Source: Lasiodiplodia sp. COLG20
Taxonomy: Eukaryota > Ascomycota > Dothideomycetes > Botryosphaeriales > Botryosphaeriaceae
Assembly: GCA_009801085.1 (NCBI GenBank)
Contig: VNWV01000008.1
Coordinates: 1,984,001-2,048,000, forward strand
Direction: 5' to 3'
DNA: 64,000 nt
This document shows positions 55,375 through 64,000 of the stretch, in pieces (position 1 is the stretch's first letter; every line of letters starts with the position of its first letter). The notes under the pieces are model-generated. The model saw only the letters and a list, made by a program, of their open reading frames with translations. It searched no databases and was not told the origin of the DNA. The position numbers were made by a program, and so were the translations under genes.

Positions 55375-57187
55375 ATGAGGGAGGACCTGGAGCCCCAGGC
55401 CACGGAGACTGCAATTGGGCAAGACGTGGAGAAGGATGCTGCCATCCACGACACCAACCAGCTTCCCAAGGGTGACGATGTCTCCAATTCCAGCACTGCA
55501 AGCCTGCTGCGGCGGCTGACTTCCTGGGGCGTCGAGGTGCGTGGGATTGCGCCGGTGCCTGAAAAGGACCAGACCAAGACTCAATACCATAATGTCTTCT
55601 TCCTGTGGTTGAGCATGCTGGTCAACCTGCTTCCGTAAGTCTATTGGCGTAAGAGAGCAAAGGCAGTTTTATGCTAATTGGACTTTTGAAGCATCATAAC
55701 GGGCATGCTCGGTACATTGGGATACGGCCTCAGTCTCCGAGACACTTCTCTCACCATCATATTCTTCAGCCTTCTGTGCTACATCCCCACCGCCTACGTG
55801 AACATCCTGGGCCCGCAAACCGGGATGCGCCAAATGGTCTCAGCACGTTATTCCTTTGGTTTCTTTCCCGTCACTATCGTCGTTGCCTTGAACATGATGA
55901 CCGTAGTCGGCTTCACCGTTATTGCCGGAATAGTCGCGGGCCAGTAAGTCGACAAGCACACGCTGTCTAGGCTCGCACACTGACGTCTACTAGAACCCTT
56001 TCTGCCGTTTCCGACGGAAGAATCTCAGTCGCCTTGGGAATTGTCCTAACTTTCGTCGTAGGCCTGTTCATGTCCTTCTGCGGATACAAGGTCATCCATA
56101 TCTACAACCGATGGTCATGGCTCGGCGTCCTTGTCTGCTTCATCATCATGACTGGCTGTGGAGGAAAGCATCTCGCCGAGCAGGTCGAGGCTGAGCCGGC
56201 CGACGCGCCGTTGATTCTGAGCTTCGGATGCTTGATCGCTGGTTTCTCCATTGCCTTTGCGGGAATCATGTCTGATTACTCCGTTTACTACAAATCTACC
56301 GCTCCAGTGTAAGCCACCCCAGACAGACCTCAAGCGCTTTTAGAATGCTAAGACAGAGACAGTACTCGCATGTTCTTCTACCCCTATATAGCGCAGAACT
56401 TATCCACTATCCTGCTCATGGTACGTATCCATCACTCCTCTTATCCGGCAAATTAACTTATAGCCTGGGGGATAGATCCTTGGAGCCGCAATCGGCGGTG
56501 CGGTCCCGAACGTGCCGGCGTGGAATGAAGGCCACACGCGCTTCTCGACGGGCGGCGTCCTCGAAGCCATGCTGCGGCCGGCCGGCGGCTTCGGCAAGTT
56601 CATCGCCGTGCTGCTCGCCTTCTCGCTCACCGGCAACGTCAGCGCCTCCATGTACACCGTCACCCTGAACTGGCAGCTGCTCGTGCCCTGGTTCGTCCGC
56701 ATCCCGCGCATCGTCTTCTCCGTCGTCACCACCGCCGTCATGATCCCCGTCGCCATCACCGCCGCCACCGACTTCTTCGACTCGCTGGAGAATTTCTTGG
56801 GCATCGTTTCGTACTGGTAAGAAATCACTTTCACCCATTTTCAGCTCTTGATATGGACGCCTCATTCTGACTGGTATGCTGTTGTTCAGGCCTGCTGCTT
56901 TTGCTGCCATCGTCATCGTTGAGCACCTTTACTTCCGTAAGGGTGATTCGTCCACGTACGATAGGGACATCTGGAACAACGCCAGAAAACTCCCGAGCGG
57001 CATCGCGGCAATCACGGCCGGTGTCGCATCTTTCGGACTCGTCGTCCCGTGTATGGCTGCGACCTGGTACACGGGTCCCATTGCGGAACATACGGGCGAC
57101 ATTGGATTTGAGGTTGCGTTTGCCCTGGCTGGGTTGCTTTATGTGCCGTTGAGAACGCTGGAGATCAAAATTCAAGGACGCTTGTAG
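55375..57187 (+). CDS. NCS1 purine-cytosine permease (Fcy2-like)
   Basis: Proton-coupled importer of cytosine, adenine, guanine or hypoxanthine in the NCS1 family; 507 residues in six exons (55375-55634, 55692-55943, 55994-56308, 56363-56420, 56476-56816, 56890-57187). The cytosolic N-terminus (W-G-V-E-V-R-G-I-A-P-V-P-E-K-D-Q-T) is typical of the Fcy subfamily. Span 1 is F-F-L-W-L-S-M-L-V-N; then G-L-S-L-R-D, G-P-Q-T-G-M-R-Q-M-V-S-A-R-Y-S-F-G, the D-Y-S-V-Y-Y in span 6, and G-N-V-S-A-S-M-Y-T-V-T-L-N near span 8. The fourth exon is only 58 bases. It is expected at the plasma membrane. Exact substrate among purine or pyrimidine bases cannot be read from this. Confidence 0.92.
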
Positions 57188-58011
57188 GAATGGTGGCTTT
57201 AGTTGCATGCTCTCAACAGCACAGCATTGTTCTAGATTAGAAATACTATTTTATGTTAAGCTTGTGGTGATTAACTGTGAAGTTTGTGGCATGGCAAAGA
57301 AGCACCATTTCGTAGAGCTATTTTCAGGCGTCACCCATGCGATAACGGACAAGTCTCTTGAACAGCTTGGAAAAATAAGCTAGGGGTAAAGAAAAGGGTA
57401 CATCAAGTCGCAGAAAATCCTTTATGACTCTTATGAAGCTATCTTCAGGGGGCCGGTGTATAAATTAGAATAAGTTCAGCTCACCGCCAAAGGGTAAGAA
57501 TTTGGCAAGAACCGGAAGTACTACGAAATAAATTTCCCCCTTTTTGTATGTAATCATGCAGATGCTTAAATGTTACGCTACGATAAGACTGGCCACAGTT
57601 CTTTCTCAAAAGTCGCAGAAAACTGAATGCTAACATTCGCTATTTACAAGTTCAGTCACTGGACGACACAAGGGTTGATCTACCTCCGGGGGCTTGCCAA
57701 ATCACTAATATGCCGTGTGAAAAGAACTAGGCCGCAAAGTAACGGCACTTGAGCCATTTCTCTCCACCTTGTCCCGTTCCACCTTCCTTGGGAAAGGGAA
57801 GAGGGGGGAAAGGGGGTAATGAAACATGACGCTCATGAGCAATCACTCCGTAAGGAAGATAGATCGGGAAAGACTTGCTTTAAAATCATAATTTTCATTG
57901 CACATACAATGTAATATGTACTAGTAGTCGTTGACATCATTGGAAGAGAAACACAAGCATAATTTCTATCCCTTCCCGTAATCAATTCGTGCTTTCCGAC
58001 GCGGCAAACGC
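57188..58011. other. intergenic, AT-rich, convergent gene ends
   Basis: An AT-rich spacer between convergent transporter genes. GAAGCTATCTTC at about 57436 resembles one arm of the repeat core but has no partner, so it is not called. No gene is seen. Confidence 0.4.
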
Positions 58012-59780
58012 TCAAACCCTCTCCTCCTGCACATTCTCGATGCGCTTCTCCTCGCCAGCCTTCTCCGAGTTGTACGCCTCGGCCAGGGTGCTGGGCTCGG
58101 CATCGCTGATCTGCTTGCCCTTGCGACCAATGAGGTACCAGGGCAGCTCGAACATGCGATCCATGCTCTCGAGCGACTTTCCGCTGGTCTCAGGCAGGAA
58201 GAACCACACCCAAATGAAGCCGATGAAGGTGACGGCGGAGAAGAAGAACATGGTGCCCGAGTTGCCGAGCGCGATGAACATGCTCGGAACCGCCTTGCTG
58301 TTGCCCCACTGGTTCACAAAGTGGATCGTCATGGCGATCGAGCCGCCGATGGCGCGCAGCCGCAGCGGGTAGATCTCGCTGTTGATCAAGTATTGCACGC
58401 TGTTCCAGCCCAGCGCCCAGCCGAAGCCACTAAAGTAGATCATGACGATGGCACCCATGGCGGCGTGCTTCTGCGACGGGCTCTGCGGGGCGCCCTCGTC
58501 CGCGACGCCTTTGTCGATGGCCAGGAAGATGGCCATGTACAGCATGGAGATGAACTGCAGCGCGATGCCAGAGCTGAGCGAGCGCTTACGGCCGATAAAG
58601 TCGATGAGGAAGAAGGCGCAGAGCAGAGCAGAGACAAACTTGACCACACCAAAGATGGCGGTCGCGAAGAGCTTCTCAGACTGACCGGTCGTGCCCATCA
58701 TCTTGAAGTACTCCGGAGCATAGATGGTGATGGAGTTGGCTCCGCTCCACTGCGACAGCAGCTGCGAGAAGAGAGACAGCATAAGACGGTAGCGGTTGGC
58801 CGACGTCGAGAGGAGCTCCTTGACGACTCCCCAGCGGGAAGCGCCATGAGTGGCCTCGGCCTCGCGGTTGAGCTGGTCATTGATGTCAATGATCTCTGTC
58901 TGGACAAACGGATGCGACGCCGGAAGCTGGCGCAGGCGCGCGAGGTTTGCAGAAGCCTCCTCGTGCCTGCTGACTTTGATGAGCCAGCGGGGAGATTCGA
59001 TCGAGCCGAAACTGAGGCAGAAGATGATTCCGGCGAACATCAGATGCAGGCTGTTGGGAACAACCCATTGGTTCTGGCTATCATCGGAGATATGAAGAGA
59101 CGAGCCCCAAGAAGCGAAATAGCCCCTGAAGTGATCTTAGATCAGCGGATGTTCCCATGATTGAGATGCTGCATATGCTTTTCAAGCGAGATTGACTTAC
59201 AGCATGATTCCGAGGTACACGCTACCAGCGAACATGCACACGCAGAGACCTCGGAGCGCCCTCGGGGCAATCTCTGCAAGATAGGTGGGAGCAACGACGG
59301 TGGTCTGACCAATGCCAACGCCGGCAATGAAGCGGCCAGCATAGACCATGCCGATGTTGCCATTGGCCGAAGCCGCAAGGTAGATAGCGATACCAGCCAC
59401 CCAAACCAGGCAGAGTTCACGCGTTGCCCACAGGCGACCGATCTTGTCCGTTATCCAGAAAGCAATGATGGCACCGAGGATAGAACCCATTTGCACCATG
59501 GAGGTGATGTTCGAGAGAAGGTTGGCCTGTTCCGCTTCGCTGAGAGACGGATCCTCGAGACCGAACTTGTTGATGAAGGAGTGCTGCTCGGCCGTGGTGC
59601 CGGTAAGACCTTCGTCGAGACCGCGGGCAGCGCCCATCAGGCCGAACACTGAAGCATTGTCAGTCAATGCAGCCTTCATGACGGTTATTCGTGTAGCCTA
59701 CCGAACACGCCATAGAAGAGGCGCCAGTTGCGCACCTCCTTGGGGGTGTCTTTGAGCGCTTCCGCGTAGATTCCCGGCAT
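58012..59780 (-). CDS. MFS sugar transporter
   Basis: A 546-residue sugar-porter permease in three exons (59780-59702, 59648-59201, 59125-58012; introns 53 and 75 bases). It begins M-P-G-I-Y-A-E-A-L-K-D-T-P-K-E-V-R-N-W-R-L-F. Landmarks: G-L-D-E-G-L-T-G-T in span 1, D-K-I-G-R-L-W loop, Y-A-G-R-F-I-A-G-V-G-I-G span 4, P-T-Y-L-A-E-I-A-P, I-E-S-P-R-W-L after span 6, L-S-Q-W-S-G-A-N-S-I-T-I-Y in span 7, F-I-G-R-K-R and P-E-T-S-G-K-S-L-E at the end. It should transport a sugar, quinate-like acid or polyol. It is only distantly similar to the transporter at 34943-36792, so the two are not recent duplicates. It is convergent with the purine permease. Confidence 0.92.
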
Positions 59781-61139
59781 GGCGGCGGTAGGACAGGGCG
59801 GAGGGGATCAGAAGAGCAGGAGAGGCAGAGGGAGGAGGGAAGGCAGGAGAGCACACCGCCGAACACAGATAGCACGACCGCAGCTGAAGAGCCTCAAACA
59901 CAGGCGGGGAAACAGGAAATTTATATTGCACGGCATCTGCGCATTGCGCGGAGCGGAAAAGACTTGGCTCACGCGCGCAACCTTCCCCGCCACGGCGCCC
60001 CCCACCATGAGGCTACAACCCAGCTTAGCGCAGGGTTCTGTGTGGAGACTCCAGACTCGCGTTTACCTTCAGCGGCGAGGCGTGCAGCAGCCGCGTCCGA
60101 GTCATTTTCGCTTGGGTGGCCAGGACGGATGAGGTGACATTGCCGGGAAAGAGTGTTCGAAACGGACGTCAGGGCGGGGATAGCGAGGCCGGGAGACAGA
60201 TCGCGGGCTCGAGCGCTGGGGCGCCATGAGCGAAGGATTGGTCTGGGACGTGTGTGATAGGACGGCGGCAGCCGTCTGTGGTTGCACGCGGCGGCGGCCC
60301 TCCGCAATAACCCCCGCAGTCTTGGCAGACTTGGCCGCATAGAGCAGTCCGTCCCGTTGGGTAACTGTAACGCTGGGCACGGCTTACTTTCGGGGCGCAG
60401 ACTGGCCGGTGTCTTTGGCAGAGGCTTCGAGAGCTTGATCGGTCGGCTAATTGCCACGCCGTCAGAGGCGGCGCATGATCGGTCTTGGGTGCAACGTCTG
60501 CTCGTCTCGCTGAGCTCTGAAAAGCATTTTTGAAGCAGACGGCCTGCGCAGCCGGACAGTAACTGTCCACGTGTGTGCCTGCCGTCTCACCGCAACCATG
60601 TGCCGTTCCATGTCGTTCCATGCTCGAAATTTGGACAGACCCACCAAGCGACCGGGCCTACGCAGAACATACTGATAAAGCGAGAAACTGAACAGCTGCT
60701 ACTGGCCGACAGCGGCCTTGGCGGGCGGCTTGGCGCGCTAGTTCGGTCGGTAGATGATTGCTGCGAGATCGTTCGAGCGGTCGTCTCGCACGGTAGCCCG
60801 GCTTGCGGGCTCGGTTTCTGGAGAGAGCGGCGGATTAATTTCCGAAACCAGAGAAGCTCCAGCTTTCGACGCGTGGAGAAACGCCGGCTCTCGCCCCACG
60901 CGGGGAAGCTTGTCCCTGCCTCGTCTGTAACGATTTCACGTCGTTTGACACACAGAAATCTCGGGGTTCTGCATTGTGACGCTGCGTTTTGAGCGCTGTA
61001 GAATTGAAAACTGGACATTTCTGCGGCGCGGCGCCAGGCAGCGCATGCCGAATGATCAAAGGCCGACGTAACCGGGTAAATTGCCCCAGTGCCGACATGG
61101 ATGCCTTACTCGGCCACCGAGGCGCTTCGGTGGCGTCGC
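59781..61139. other. intergenic, nothing recognised
   Basis: GC-rich spacer upstream of the sugar transporter and downstream of the Ldh2-type dehydrogenase gene. Overlapping open frames on both strands (60000-60650) have no motif. The left end should hold the transporter promoter. Confidence 0.4.
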
Positions 61140-62240
61140 TCAGGCCATGGGCTTGATGCCGTCCGCGCCAACCAGCTTTGCCTCTTTGTTGAGCGCGGCG
61201 ACCTCCGTTTCCACATACGGTATACCGTTTCGCTCACGCTCTTCCTGCCTCAGCTGCTCGATCTCCCCGGGAAAATAGACGCGCTCTACGCCCGCCATTT
61301 TCTCCGACCCGACCACGCGCTGGTACAAGTAGTCCATACGCTCCTTGAAGTCCTCCAGGCTCATGAACAGGTCCGGTTTGATGGCGACGAGGAAGTGGCC
61401 CACGTCGGCAGGCTTGGACGGGTCGTATGGGTTAGTGACGTGGCCTGCGAAAGCGCTCCCTGACAGCACTCCACTGAAAACGTCCATCATTATCGCTAAC
61501 GCCGAGCCCTTCGGTCCGCCCATAGGCAGCATCACACCCTGTAACGCCGAGGCTGGGTCGTCCGTCTGCTGTCCTTCTGCGTCCAGCGCCCAGTCGCGAG
61601 GAATCTTCTCCCCGCGCCGCAGCGCCTTGTAGATCTTACCTCGCGCCGCAACCGACGGTGCCATGTCGAGGATAAAAGGCTTCGACTGCCCAGCCGGCGC
61701 GCCGCACGCCAAGGGAGACACGCCCATGAGCTTCTCGCGCCCGCCCCAGACCGGTAGCGCCGGCGACGAATTTGTGAAAACGAGGGACATGAGGCCAGCG
61801 TCCAATGCCTGCTGCACAACCCATGCCGACATTCCAAAATGATTAGAGTGCTTGACGCTCACCATGCCGATTCCGAACTCCTTGGCCATCCGAATGGCAG
61901 CATCCATGCCAAGCCGTGCCGCCACGAACCCGAAGCCGTTCTGGCCGTCGACCTGGGCGACCACCGGAGTGACCTGCTGCAATGTCGGCGATGCTTTCGC
62001 ATTGAGGACTCCTTGCCGGATGCGTTCCATGTACGATGGGATGCGGTTGATGCCATGTGTGTCGACGCCGCGAAGATCGGCCGCGACAAGGCACTTGGCG
62101 ACAATTGCGGCGTTCTCGGGCGGCACGCCATTTCCGACAAGCACGTCTTGGACAAACTTCTCGGCGTCTTGGGCGCGGACGAGAACCGGCGTTGATTTGG
62201 CTTCCTTGGCGCTGCTGACTGGGGCGTTGGCGGCAGACAT
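61140..62240 (-). CDS. malate/L-lactate dehydrogenase family oxidoreductase (Ldh2)
   Basis: A 366-residue intron-free NAD(P)-dependent dehydrogenase of the Ldh2/MDH2 (YlbC/ComC-type) family, unrelated to classic Rossmann lactate dehydrogenases. It shows D-L-R-G-V-D-T-H-G-I-N-R-I-P-S-Y with His62, V-K-H-S-N-H-F-G (131-136), N-S-S-P-A-L-P-V-W-G-G, L-D-M-A-P-S-V-A-A-R-G-K-I, and M-G-G-P-K-G-S-A-L-A-I-M-M-D-V-F-S-G-V-L-S-G, all family hallmarks. Members oxidise or reduce 2-hydroxy acids such as malate, lactate, sulfolactate or ureidoglycolate, and some reduce cyclic imino acids. The N-terminus has no clear targeting signal; the frame is open upstream, but ATG 62240 fits the family start. It is divergent from the SDR gene. 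Confidence 0.92.
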   Translation of the reverse strand: MSAANAPVSSAKEAKSTPVLVRAQDAEKFVQDVLVGNGVPPENAAIVAKCLVAADLRGVDTHGINRIPSYMERIRQGVLNAKASPTLQQVTPVVAQVDGQNGFGFVAARLGMDAAIRMAKEFGIGMVSVKHSNHFGMSAWVVQQALDAGLMSLVFTNSSPALPVWGGREKLMGVSPLACGAPAGQSKPFILDMAPSVAARGKIYKALRRGEKIPRDWALDAEGQQTDDPASALQGVMLPMGGPKGSALAIMMDVFSGVLSGSAFAGHVTNPYDPSKPADVGHFLVAIKPDLFMSLEDFKERMDYLYQRVVGSEKMAGVERVYFPGEIEQLRQEERERNGIPYVETEVAALNKEAKLVGADGIKPMA

Positions 62241-62920
62241 TGTCGTTATCGGGTGGTGTGAGAATTGCTGGTTTTGCGTCTTTAGTGCCTTTCGGGTCAA
62301 CGTTGTTGTTGAGTAGGGCTTGGGATACTGTGGGGATACTGTCAAGGCGAGATACTCAGTGAAGATATTCCTGACAACCCAAAAGTACAGACACTGACGA
62401 GTGAGCTGGCAGAAATCTGACTATGGAAAGAAAAATTCTTTTAAAAAAGATGAGCTTGAGCGCGAAATTGAGATATGAGAAGGAGCGCTCCGACGGAGGC
62501 GGACCGAATCCGCAAGTCGAGACGGAGACTCTCCGGACGCCGCTGTGGAGTCGAACTCAACGGACCGCTCGCGGCGCGGCATAGTAAGCAAAGCGTAGCG
62601 TACGGGTTACCGGACATAGCCTCCCGGAGCGCTTGGATACTCTGCTTGCTTACTTTTCTGGTCAGAACCAAGACGTGCTGACATGCCAACAATTCCACGA
62701 CAGGTATGAGGGCCGTAAGTTCCGGATGACAGGAGCTAATTTCCGCGTCGGCTTCGTGAGGGTTGCTCCATTGCGCGCTGGTGTCATTGGAGGCCAAATG
62801 TTGTGGGGAAGAGCGGTGGCGGCGGGGTTCGGCAAACGCGAAAAAGGTGGCCGTTCTCCGATGCTGGATGACGTAGCTCGGTGACGCGGAGTTTCTCCTC
62901 CAACACCACAACACCAAAAT
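62241..62920. promoter_or_regulatory. divergent spacer between Ldh2-type and SDR genes
   Basis: A 680-base region that must contain both promoters. A minus-strand frame (62953-62441) crosses it but has no motif and overlaps the SDR start, so it is not called. No specific regulatory word is recognised. Confidence 0.45.
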
Positions 62921-63956
62921 ATGTCGGTCCTCACCAGTGATCTCAGCTCCCATCTTGCCCTCGTCACCGGTGCAAGCGGTGGCATTGGAAAGGCAACATG
63001 TCTAGCTCTTGCTGAGAAGGGTTGCTCCATTGCCGCCCACTATTACAGTAACTCTGATGCTGCCAACGCTCTCGTTGATCAGCTAAAGGCCAAGGGCGTG
63101 AAAGCGCAAGCTTTTCAAGCAGACCTAAGCAGCTATGATGAAGTATGTCAACGGAAATCTTTGACGATGTGATATTCTTCTTTTTGTTTATTTCACGGTG
63201 ACACTTTCCGCCTACTCAAGATTCTGATCGGATTCAAGTCAAAGTGCCTACATTGCACATCCGTGTACAATGCAGTATCCAGGAATACTGAGATATTCGG
63301 CAGGTTCGGAAACTCCACGCCTCGGTGTCCTCAGCACTCGGCGCCCCTACAATCCTCTTCAACAACGCTGGCAGCACATTGTCCAAACACGGTCTCCGCT
63401 CCGCCTCCGAAATCTCGATCGAGGACTTTGAATTGACTTGGCGCTCGAACTGTGGCTCCGCATTCCTTCTCACCCAGCTATGTCTCCCTGACATGGAGAA
63501 AGCTGGTTGGGGACGCGTCATTTTCTGCTCCAGTGTTGCCGGCCTCAACGGCGGGGTAGTCGGTCCACACTATGCGTAAGCATCGGCTTCCAGCGTGTAT
63601 GGTCCATATGATGTTGAGTTTCTATTGGTACAGGTCTTCCAAGTCGGCGCTGCATGGGCTGATCCATTGGCTCGCGGGAGCCTATGCTGCAAAAGGCATC
63701 ACTGTCAATGGTGTCGCTCCCGCTCTTATTCAGGACACAACTATGCTTCCGGGAGCTAATGAAGAGCTGGCAAAGAGTGAGCATCTTTTACTTCTGCGAA
63801 AGCGTCCCCAGGATGAACCTGCTAACCACCAAAGAACTCCCCGTCGGACGCCTTGGCCGTCCAGAGGAGATTGCAGAGACAGTGATGTGGATGGTCAAGA
63901 CTGGCTATGTGACGAACAAGATCATTACTGTGGACGGCGGGTGGGTCGCACACTGA
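62921..63956 (+). CDS. short-chain dehydrogenase/reductase (3-oxoacyl-ACP reductase-like)
   Basis: A 252-residue classical SDR in four exons (62921-63142, 63304-63575, 63634-63776, 63835-63956). T-G-A-S-G-G-I-G at residues 16-23 binds NAD(P); N-N-A-G at 94-97; the catalytic Ser151 (C-S-S-V-A-G), Tyr164 and Lys168 (Y-A-S-S-K) are all present; then I-T-V-N-G-V-A-P and the G-R-P-E-E-I-A and V-D-G-G-W end motifs typical of FabG-like enzymes. Likely a cytosolic reductase of a keto group; the natural substrate is unknown. The first intron is 161 bases, longest in the window, and the others 58. It is complete within the window, ending 44 bases before the edge. Confidence 0.92.
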
Positions 63957-64000
63957 GTATATATTCGAAATAGATTCGTATTACATTTGGTCCACTGTGA

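Noticed and set aside
57430..57480. Possible extra repeat arm (GAAGCTATCTTC)
   Set aside because: Only one arm and a short match; could be chance in AT-rich sequence.
62441..62953. 170-codon minus-strand frame between the Ldh2-type and SDR genes
   Set aside because: No motif, and it overlaps the well-supported SDR start on the opposite strand.
1..64000. CRISPR arrays, bacterial operons or phage genes
   Set aside because: Intron-containing eukaryotic genes throughout; no regularly spaced direct repeats and no ribosome-binding-site architecture.

Overview
This 64 kb window is chromosomal DNA of a filamentous ascomycete (Pezizomycotina). The evidence is short 48-90 base GT-AG introns in most genes, GC-rich third codon positions, divergent gene pairs with 280-410 base spacers, and families typical of this group: a roughly 2,270-residue acetyl-CoA carboxylase, a LaeA-like methyltransferase, a kinase with an FHA-like region, and an Rtt103-type CID protein. 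I lean towards Dothideomycetes from general protein style, but the sequence does not prove it. Splice sites were assigned by eye from reading frame, GT/AG borders and family conservation. There is no prokaryotic, organellar, tRNA or rRNA content that I can see.

Layout. 1-9 kb: a BTB/POZ protein with a C-terminal zinc-knuckle-like pair of CxxC motifs, a six-exon SAM methyltransferase, and a 239-base TA-flanked inverted-repeat element (copy A). 9.2-16.3 kb: the multidomain acetyl-CoA carboxylase (ACC1). 18.5-25.4 kb: an acidic/proline-rich unknown, a calycin-like protein, a secreted GPI-type PLC-like phosphodiesterase and a basic unknown. 25.4-28.6 kb: a transplanted promoter fragment, a small orphan reading frame behind it, element copy B, and a kinase with an FHA-like region. 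29-37 kb: two unknown membrane proteins and a sugar transporter, all on the minus strand. 39.9-43.3 kb: a divergent pair of mitochondrial genes, cytochrome c oxidase subunit 7 (four tiny exons) and a PPR-like protein. 43.6-49.2 kb: a low-complexity protein, then the divergent ECM15-like/IPK1 pair. 51.4-54.3 kb: the divergent Rtt103-like/clathrin light chain pair. 54.6-54.9 kb: two degenerate cores of the element family. 55.4-64 kb: a purine-cytosine permease, a second sugar transporter, and a divergent Ldh2-type dehydrogenase/SDR reductase pair.

Most genes are housekeeping (lipid precursor synthesis, respiration, inositol phosphate signalling, vesicle coats, RNA polymerase II CTD binding) and are not functionally clustered. 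The right end, with three permeases/transporters and two NAD(P)-dependent dehydrogenases, could be a small nutrient-use neighbourhood, but that is inference.

The two most interesting features are not genes. One is a family of miniature, palindrome-cored, TA-flanked elements present in at least three places plus a terminal fragment. The other is a 268-base inverted copy, near 25.6 kb, of the bidirectional promoter between ECM15-like and IPK1 at 47.3-47.6 kb; it is oriented towards a 79-codon orphan ORF.
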